NCBI GenBank assembly: GCA_945787435.1 | Contig: CALZHX010000405.1 | Location: 1 to 12,207 of the forward strand | Direction: 5' to 3' | DNA length: 12,207 nt | Origin: an uncultured Woeseiaceae bacterium | GTDB taxonomy: Bacteria; Pseudomonadota; Gammaproteobacteria; Steroidobacterales; Woeseiaceae | Shown: in pieces, positions 7,751 through 12,207 of the stretch | How positions within the stretch are numbered: the first letter of the stretch is position 1 | How the letters are laid out: every line of letters starts with the position of its first letter | Position numbers and translations under genes: made by a program | Notes under the pieces: generated by a model | Databases searched by the model: none | Told to the model about the DNA's origin: nothing | What the model saw: only the letters and a program-made list of their open reading frames with translations

Positions 7751-8278
7751 ATGAAAACCATGAGCCTGCTCACTGCCGTATCGGTCCTCTTAGTCGCCTC
7801 CTGCGCGACATCACCGCCACCTTGCGATAGTCCGCAAACGCGTAATCTCGGCGCCGCTGTTGACGACGTCAAGGATTCACTGGCATCGGGTTGTGCGGCA
7901 CACTTCGACCGCTATTACGACGACCTGCTGCGTACGGCCGAGGGTGACCCGAAGCCCGGCAACAAGCGCATATTCAGCGAGTTCCTTGTCTGGTCTGCCG
8001 AAGAAGGCCTGTTGAGCCAACGCCAGGCCAAGGACTACTACAACCGCTACTTCAACGTAAAATTCATGACGCTGCAGAGCGACTACAACAACTGTTCGCA
8101 TACCTGCCCGCGCCGCGACCGCATCATGCTGGACATGGAGCACGAACTCAGTGACAAAGAGCGCGGACTGCTCAAGGTCAGTCTTGATAACGACGGTTAC
8201 TATCGCGCCGACGAACTGTTCCAGGAAGTCGAGCTTGTGCTGGAAGCAACTTGCACAGCCTGCTCGGCTGGCCAGTAG
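7751..8278 (+). CDS. Cys-rich lipoprotein of unknown function
   Basis: A 175-residue protein with a type II signal peptide. The hydrophobic stretch ends in V-A-S-C, making C18 the lipid-bearing residue; the next residue is Ala, not Asp, so sorting to the outer membrane is expected. The mature part has six further cysteines (C25, C48, C115, C119, C168, C171), an even number including N-C-S-H-T-C and T-C-T-A-C pairs, which suggests up to three disulfides in the periplasm. The metal-binding alternative is less likely in this compartment but not excluded. GGAG (7739-7742) sits eight bases before the ATG. I do not recognise the family and see no OmpA-like peptidoglycan-binding domain, so it is not a Pal protein. 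It lies 14 bases before the ExbB-like gene and could be the outer-membrane partner of the stator. Confidence 0.82.
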   Translation: MKTMSLLTAVSVLLVASCATSPPPCDSPQTRNLGAAVDDVKDSLASGCAAHFDRYYDDLLRTAEGDPKPGNKRIFSEFLVWSAEEGLLSQRQAKDYYNRYFNVKFMTLQSDYNNCSHTCPRRDRIMLDMEHELSDKERGLLKVSLDNDGYYRADELFQEVELVLEATCTACSAGQ

Positions 8279-8292
8279 GCGGACGTGGTCTC

Positions 8293-8952
8293 ATGCGGGA
8301 CGGCCACGGGCAGCGATTTCTACGCGGACTGACGGCCGGTGCCGTCGGCACATTGCTTGGGGGTGGCGCCCTGATCTACGTGCTCAGTCGCTACGGGGTA
8401 ATACGATTTGCCGACGACCACGCACCGAACGTCGGCGCGTGGCTTGACTGGGCTTACATGAATCTTGGTTCATCTATTCCGGTCTTTGCCCTGCTTCTGC
8501 TCGTGTTCATATTTACCCTCGGCAGACTTCGTATATTACTAAATGACAATGGTCCGCTTGATCGGATCGTGCAACTCGACCACCTGACGGATATCTGGAC
8601 TACGCTGTTCTTTGGCACGGGTGTCATCTGGACTGCAATCGGCATGCGCAGCGCCCTGATATTCGCGCTCGGTGATCCTGATTCGACCGTGGAACAAGGC
8701 GCCTCAGCTATCCTCAAACGCATGGTCGAAGGCGGCATCCTGCTGGCACTGTCGACAACGATATTTGGCGGCATTGGCGGTTACCTGATGCGAGTTTACA
8801 AAGCCGTAACACTCGGCACAGCCCTGCAACGTCACTACGATCGTGCCGTGCGCTCCGACACATCTTCAATGCGCTCCACGCTGGAACGTATCGAGCATCA
8901 CCTCGGAAAGAAAAGTGTGCTGACAACAGAAAGACCCGGAGACATGGCATGA
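8293..8952 (+). CDS. MotA/TolQ/ExbB-like proton-channel protein (stator subunit)
   Basis: A 219-residue inner-membrane protein with four apparent membrane segments at about 13-31, 61-78, 102-122 and 146-167, and a cytoplasmic tail. The third segment (F-F-G-T-G-V-I-W-T-A-I-G-M) resembles the L-G-L-x-G-T-V-x-G-M segment of ExbB/TolQ. The fourth (G-G-I-L-L-A-L-S-T-T-I-F-G-G) matches G-I-x-x-A-L-x-x-T-x-x-G, with T156 at the place of the conserved channel threonine. In known members, five such subunits surround two ExbD/MotB-type subunits and turn proton flow into rotation. The cytoplasmic loop between segments 2 and 3 is only about 23 residues, much shorter than in ExbB or MotA. The start is the ATG at 8293, with GGCGGA nine bases upstream; a TTG at 8251 would overlap the lipoprotein. 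It overlaps the next gene by ATGA, as expected for stator partners. Confidence 0.78.
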   Translation: MRDGHGQRFLRGLTAGAVGTLLGGGALIYVLSRYGVIRFADDHAPNVGAWLDWAYMNLGSSIPVFALLLLVFIFTLGRLRILLNDNGPLDRIVQLDHLTDIWTTLFFGTGVIWTAIGMRSALIFALGDPDSTVEQGASAILKRMVEGGILLALSTTIFGGIGGYLMRVYKAVTLGTALQRHYDRAVRSDTSSMRSTLERIEHHLGKKSVLTTERPGDMA

Positions 8953-9662
8953 GCCGATCTCCCTTGTCGTATCCTCTGACACGCGCCGCGGACGGCGAAG
9001 CCGGTGGCATCGCCGACCTGCAGACGGATGTTATGCGCTTCATGGCGATACTCGCAATTTGCCTGGTCGCCATATTCGCGCTCGTGCAGAGTATCCCGTT
9101 GAACTCAGCGCCCGTGGAACCCGTCCCTGACCCGCTTCCCGATATCATCGCAGAGCCTGTTCCGGAGCCTGTTCCAGAGCCTGTTCCGGAGCCAGTCTCG
9201 GAGCCTGTTCCGGAGCCCGAGCCACTCCCGACAGCAGCGGCCCCGACACCCGCACCAGTGACGGAAGCAGAGCCGCTCCAGGCACCAGCACCTGTTGTGG
9301 CGACAGAGCAAGAGGGATTCACACTGCAATTCGAGAATGACCTTGCGCTGACGCGTCTCGTGGCTCGCAACGAGATCGGCCTGTACGCCATAAGCGCAGG
9401 AGAGTCCTTGCGTATGAATGTCAATCGAGGACGTTTCAGTTTCTGGCCTGCGGCTACTCCGAATGAATTTCACGAGATGGATTCGTCGACAGTGCCTGAC
9501 GACGTAGCGAACGCATTGCGGCGTATGCACAGCGGCTCGGCTGTCCGGTGGGGCGTGACATTACCGGCCGGCATGCAGCAGCAACTGGACCAGTTCATGC
9601 AGACCGGCGGTAACGGTGCAATCTATATTGCTGCCAACGGGCAGCTGCGCCTGGAGACCTGA
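8949..9662 (+). CDS. ExbD/TolR-like stator partner with Pro-Glu linker
   Basis: A 237-residue protein with a single membrane helix (about 29-49) and a cytoplasmic N-terminus. Just before the helix is D-L-Q-T-D-V-M (23-29); D27 (or D23) is at the position of the proton-carrying Asp of ExbD, TolR and MotB, where the pattern is D-V-M at the start of the helix. Residues 55-117 are a Pro-Glu-rich stretch with (E-P-V-P)n repeats, like the rigid spacer of TonB, long enough to cross much of the periplasm. The last 118 residues form a small periplasmic domain ending in G-A-I-Y-I-A-A-N-G-Q-L-R-L-E, which resembles the last strands of the ExbD fold. The ATG shares ATGA with the ExbB-like gene before it. 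Family assignment rests on the membrane segment, the partner gene and the C-terminal pattern, not on a database match. Confidence 0.72.
   Translation: MSRSPLSYPLTRAADGEAGGIADLQTDVMRFMAILAICLVAIFALVQSIPLNSAPVEPVPDPLPDIIAEPVPEPVPEPVPEPVSEPVPEPEPLPTAAAPTPAPVTEAEPLQAPAPVVATEQEGFTLQFENDLALTRLVARNEIGLYAISAGESLRMNVNRGRFSFWPAATPNEFHEMDSSTVPDDVANALRRMHSGSAVRWGVTLPAGMQQQLDQFMQTGGNGAIYIAANGQLRLET
9153..9224 (+). repeat. 12-base tandem repeat encoding E-P-V-P units
   Basis: Six tandem units, each 12 bases long, within the linker of the ExbD-like gene. Units 1, 3 and 5 are GAGCCTGTTCCG and unit 2 differs by one base; units 4 and 6 are more diverged. The unit is a multiple of three, so gain or loss of copies would change linker length in frame. 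Confidence 0.85.
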
Positions 9663-9663
9663 G

Positions 9664-11064
9664 ATGCGACTGCTTCGCTGGCTTATTACACTCTCGTTGA
9701 CCCTGGCCACGCTACTGGCCCTCCCGGACGCACATGCCAAGCCACGTGATGCTGAAACCTGGGTGTCGATCCAGGTGGCGCCCGCCCTCGTTCGTCATCT
9801 GGCGCAGCATCCGCGTTTCAAGGGCGAGACGATTCGGATCGTGGTTTTTTCCGATGACCGGCCGGCCGCCTACAGCAGCGCATTTGCGTTGTCGCTGCGC
9901 GATCGTTTGTCTGCAGCAGTCTTCGACACCCCGGGTATTCGTATGGCCGCGCAACAGGAACCTGGTGCTCGGGTCGACTGTACACTGGATGCGGTCGACT
10001 ACTTTATCGGATTGCAGATTTCGCGTGTGGACGAACGTGATGTTCGAATCGACCTCAGGACACTCGATCTCGAAGACCAGACCTGGGTCACCGGACTCGA
10101 TTTCACCTGGCAAGGCGAACTCACGCCAGGGCAGGTGCGCTTGATGGAAGACAGCCGCGCCGACCCGTATTTCCGCGGACACCGAGCTGCACCATTTGAC
10201 GAATCCCAAACCGACTTGCTGGCCGCAAGCCTGGCGCGCGAGCTCGCCTGCGCGTCAATGCGGCAAACGGCTGGTGAATTCGTTGTGCTGGTGTCCGATG
10301 ATGGCGACAAACTGCAGCAAGGCACCACTGACCTCGTTGGTAACAACCTGGCCTGGTTCGCCCGGCTGCAATTCACCGACGACCCCACGCGCGCAAACGC
10401 CGTGCTTCGCAGCGAGGCACATGCAGTCGACAAAGGTCTGCAACAATATTGGGCAACACTCGCACCAATTGAAGCCGACTCCGATTTACCGACCTTGAAC
10501 GCGAGCGCCTATGTGCGAGTGGCCGAACACCAGGCCGATAAATTCGAAGTGCCTCGTGGCGAACAAACAGTCCTGTCATCGGCACAGCTGATTCAGGCAT
10601 CCGGGCACTCCGGGTGCCGCACGAACGGGTGTCCCGCCATGCGAATAGAGGCCGAACGAGATGCCGTCGTGTTCTTTCTCAATCACCAGAAGAGTCATGG
10701 TCTTGTCAGACTGTCGGGCATCGACTGTCGTAATCGTCCCGAGGCCCGTGTTCTGAGGGCGCGGGAATCCCTAAGCATGCCATTACCTGTCGGCGTGCTG
10801 TCTCCCGATAGCACGACCAGTACGGACGACTGGTCGCTGGCGCCAAAGGGGGATACTTACTACGCCCTCGCCATTAGCAACAGCGAAGCAGCACATGTCG
10901 TGTCGCGGCTCTTGCAACAACTGCCGCAACGATGCACCACGGCAGTTAGATTCGGCCTGCAGGATGAGTCGCTGAAGACCTGGATGACTGAGTTCACCAG
11001 GACAATGGATCAGTGGCGGGATCATGTCGACTGGCGGGCCATCCAGGTCCGGAACGTCTACTAG
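9664..11064 (+). CDS. Periplasmic protein with apparent internal duplication, function unknown
   Basis: A 466-residue exported protein. The signal peptide has an R-L-L-R n-region, a Leu-rich core, and a likely cut after A-H-A (25). I do not recognise the family. Two stretches look like copies of one alpha/beta domain: about 54-135, starting with I-R-I-V-V-F-S-D-D and containing D-A-V-D-Y-F-I-G-L-Q, and about 204-285, starting F-V-V-L-V-S-D-D and containing H-A-V-D-K-G-L-Q. A third, Cys-containing region follows (about 290-466; S-G-C-R-T-N-G-C, then C355 and C424), with six cysteines in the whole mature protein. The domains might resemble TolB-N or CsgG-like folds, but that is speculation. The ATG at 9664 follows the previous stop by one base, with GGAG (9652-9655) eight bases away; an upstream in-frame GTG-type start at 9616 would overlap the ExbD-like gene and spoil the signal peptide. 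Confidence 0.8.
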   Translation: MRLLRWLITLSLTLATLLALPDAHAKPRDAETWVSIQVAPALVRHLAQHPRFKGETIRIVVFSDDRPAAYSSAFALSLRDRLSAAVFDTPGIRMAAQQEPGARVDCTLDAVDYFIGLQISRVDERDVRIDLRTLDLEDQTWVTGLDFTWQGELTPGQVRLMEDSRADPYFRGHRAAPFDESQTDLLAASLARELACASMRQTAGEFVVLVSDDGDKLQQGTTDLVGNNLAWFARLQFTDDPTRANAVLRSEAHAVDKGLQQYWATLAPIEADSDLPTLNASAYVRVAEHQADKFEVPRGEQTVLSSAQLIQASGHSGCRTNGCPAMRIEAERDAVVFFLNHQKSHGLVRLSGIDCRNRPEARVLRARESLSMPLPVGVLSPDSTTSTDDWSLAPKGDTYYALAISNSEAAHVVSRLLQQLPQRCTTAVRFGLQDESLKTWMTEFTRTMDQWRDHVDWRAIQVRNVY

Positions 11065-11068
11065 GAGG
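11063..11068 (+). promoter_or_regulatory. Strong ribosome binding site that sets the SPOR-like gene start
   Basis: A full AGGAGG, six bases before the ATG at 11075 and overlapping the TAG stop of the preceding gene. It fixes the start of the SPOR-like gene and suggests it is translated strongly and coupled to the gene before it. Confidence 0.85.
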
Positions 11069-11074
11069 CCTGCC

Positions 11075-11560
11075 ATGACCAGGATTGCAGGTTTTCTCGT
11101 CGGTTCAGCAATGGCAATAACAGCCATGCTCATTGTGCTTGGAATACCCCGGTTCCAATCGTCCGAACCGGAGTCAATTCCGCAACTGGAACCGGAACAG
11201 AAACCGAAACAGGAACGGGAACTGGAATCGGAACTGGACCCGATTGCGCTGAAGTCATCACCGGAACCCGACGTTCTGCAAGTCGATACACCGCCCGAGG
11301 TCGCGCAGCCGATTGTCGCCCTGGCAGAACCGTTCACTATGGAATCTCAATGGCATTCCTTCTGGAGCCCTTTCGGCAGCCAGATTGCGGCGAACGGTTT
11401 CGTGAGTCGCCTCGAAGCGGTCACGGGCTATGACTATCGCGTCGTCAAGATCAGAACCGGCGTATACGAGGTCACGTTTGCGTATTCTGATGAAGAAGAA
11501 CGTCTCAGCAAACTGTCGGTCATCGCATCAGCGACTGGTCTCGAATTACCAGACTCATGA
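11075..11560 (+). CDS. Single-TM protein with SPOR-like C-terminal domain
   Basis: A 161-residue protein shaped like a small FtsN: an N-terminal membrane helix (about 4-24), a Pro/Glu/Lys/Arg-rich linker (28-87), and a C-terminal domain (93-157) with a SPOR-like pattern, W-H-S-F-W-S-P-F-G-S-Q-I-A-A-N-G-F, a central Y-D-Y-R-V-V-K strand, G-V-Y-E-V-T-F, and a helix ending in G-L-E-L. SPOR domains bind glycan strands stripped of their peptides. The match is by eye and diverged, so a different alpha/beta periplasmic domain is possible. The start is the ATG at 11075, six bases after a perfect AGGAGG; an in-frame ATG at 11024 would overlap the previous gene and put charged residues before the helix. 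The stop overlaps the next start by ATGA. Its likely job is to hold the transglycosylase and stator near peptidoglycan. Confidence 0.7.
   Translation: MTRIAGFLVGSAMAITAMLIVLGIPRFQSSEPESIPQLEPEQKPKQERELESELDPIALKSSPEPDVLQVDTPPEVAQPIVALAEPFTMESQWHSFWSPFGSQIAANGFVSRLEAVTGYDYRVVKIRTGVYEVTFAYSDEEERLSKLSVIASATGLELPDS
11186..11239 (+). repeat. Degenerate 6-base tandem repeat in the SPOR-like gene's linker
   Basis: Nine units of consensus C-N-G-G-A-A (for example CTGGAA, CCGGAA, CAGGAA, CGGGAA) encode alternating X-Glu dipeptides of the charged linker. The pattern has drifted, with AAA in place of GAA in two units and a final CTGGAC. As the unit is two codons, copy changes stay in frame. Confidence 0.75.
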
Positions 11561-12207
11561 GGTTCCCCTTAGCAGCAGTAGCCACGCTCACCGCCGTACT
11601 GACGATGCCAGTCACAGCGTCGGCAGACTCCGACCCTGCTGCAGCCTGGCGATACTACGCAACGACGGCTAATGGCGCTGTACCGCAATACCGTTTTCCG
11701 CACGAAACCTGCTTTCGCACAGCAGCCTTGGAGTACGACCTGCCCTGGACACTCCTGCTTGCCGTCGCACGAGGCGAAAGCGACTTCAACCCGATGGCGC
11801 GCTCCAGGGCCAACGCCCATGGCGTGATGCAGATTCTCTGGCCGACGACGGCAAATCACCTTGGTATCTTTCGCTTGTCGCAATTGTACGAACCGTGCAC
11901 GAACATTGATGCGGGTGCGCGCTACTTACGCGAAATGCTCGAGCGCTACAGCGGGGACATACACCTCGCGTTAGCCGCTTATAACTACGGACCTGAGCGA
12001 ATTGCAAAGAATGGAGTGAACATTCCCGGAGGCGCCACCTGGTACAGCGGATATATTCTGAGACATCTGGAGTACGTCCTGGGCGATGGCAAGGCGACTG
12101 TGACTGCCGCCGAGCATCTGTACTCGGAGTTCGGGCGCTCGATGCTGTTGACGTTTGGTGAACCCTATCGGGCCGCCGCCTTCATCTCGAGCCTGGAGCA
12201 ACGATCA
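11557..12207 (+). CDS. SLT-type lytic transglycosylase (3' end beyond the window)
   Basis: 217 codons are visible and the frame is open at the window edge, so the protein is longer. A signal peptide (hydrophobic core about 5-19, cut after A-S-A at 23) sends it to the periplasm. The transglycosylase domain spans about 50-175: G-E-S-D-F with catalytic E74, A-H-G-V-M-Q-I-L (87-94), and A-A-Y-N-Y-G-P (140-146), the usual motifs of family 1 (Slt/MltC-like) enzymes, which cut the MurNAc-GlcNAc bond to leave a 1,6-anhydro end. From about 195 the sequence S-M-L-L-T-F-G-E-P-Y-R-A-A-A-F-I resembles the start of the SPOR-like domain in the preceding gene, so a second peptidoglycan-binding module may follow. 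The ATG shares ATGA with that gene's stop and has no clear site of its own, so translation is probably coupled. No lipobox is present. Confidence 0.9.
   Translation, partial: MRFPLAAVATLTAVLTMPVTASADSDPAAAWRYYATTANGAVPQYRFPHETCFRTAALEYDLPWTLLLAVARGESDFNPMARSRANAHGVMQILWPTTANHLGIFRLSQLYEPCTNIDAGARYLREMLERYSGDIHLALAAYNYGPERIAKNGVNIPGGATWYSGYILRHLEYVLGDGKATVTAAEHLYSEFGRSMLLTFGEPYRAAAFISSLEQRS

Noticed and set aside
8714..9424. Minus-strand 236-residue frame with Gly-Ser-Thr repeats
   Set aside because: It is the antisense of the Pro-Glu repeat linker; the low-complexity sequence is a by-product of the repeat.
8293..9662. Zorya anti-phage system (ZorA/ZorB)
   Set aside because: The stator-like pair is present, but there is no ZorC, ZorD helicase or ZorE nuclease, no OmpA-like domain, and ZorA's very long cytoplasmic tail is missing.
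6909..12207. Canonical Tol-Pal or TonB-ExbBD operon
   Set aside because: No TolA, TonB, Pal (OmpA-like domain), TolB beta-propeller, YbgC or CpoB is seen, and the ExbB-like protein has a different loop layout.

Overview
The window looks like a chromosomal segment of a free-living gammaproteobacterium. The tsaB-yoaA pair on the left has the same order as in Escherichia coli, the DusA sequence is enterobacterial in style, and the envelope genes assume an outer membrane (lipobox, SPOR-like and lytic transglycosylase proteins). The GTP-dependent PEP carboxykinase suggests a lineage outside the Enterobacterales, perhaps a marine Chromatiales- or Woeseia-like group, but that placement is a guess. 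Coding is dense, I see no sharp change in base composition, and there is no sign of insertion sequences, CRISPR arrays, tRNA or rRNA genes.

Left half (1-6740): housekeeping genes. The minus-strand pair yoaA (DinG-family helicase) and tsaB (tRNA t6A synthesis, cut by the window edge) overlap by 4 bases. Divergent from them is pckG, with possible overlapping promoters in the 143-base gap. Convergent with pckG comes a minus-strand group read dusA -> SAM methyltransferase -> class III nucleotide cyclase with an FHA domain.

Right half (6909 to the window end): a tightly packed plus-strand operon of seven exported or membrane genes with gaps of -4 to +23 bases. In order these are: a periplasmic alpha-helical protein, a Cys-rich lipoprotein, a four-TM MotA/TolQ/ExbB-like protein, a single-TM ExbD/TolR-like protein with a Pro-Glu linker, a 466-residue periplasmic protein with an apparent internal duplication, a single-TM SPOR-like protein, and an SLT-type lytic transglycosylase that runs off the window.

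This operon is the most interesting part of the window. The two middle genes look like the two halves of a proton-driven stator (as in ExbBD, TolQR, MotAB), but the partners are not those of the TonB, Tol-Pal, flagellar or Zorya systems. The simplest reading is an undescribed ion-powered cell-envelope machine that couples an inner-membrane motor to peptidoglycan-binding and peptidoglycan-cleaving proteins and an outer-membrane lipoprotein. That role is inferred from domains and gene order only.
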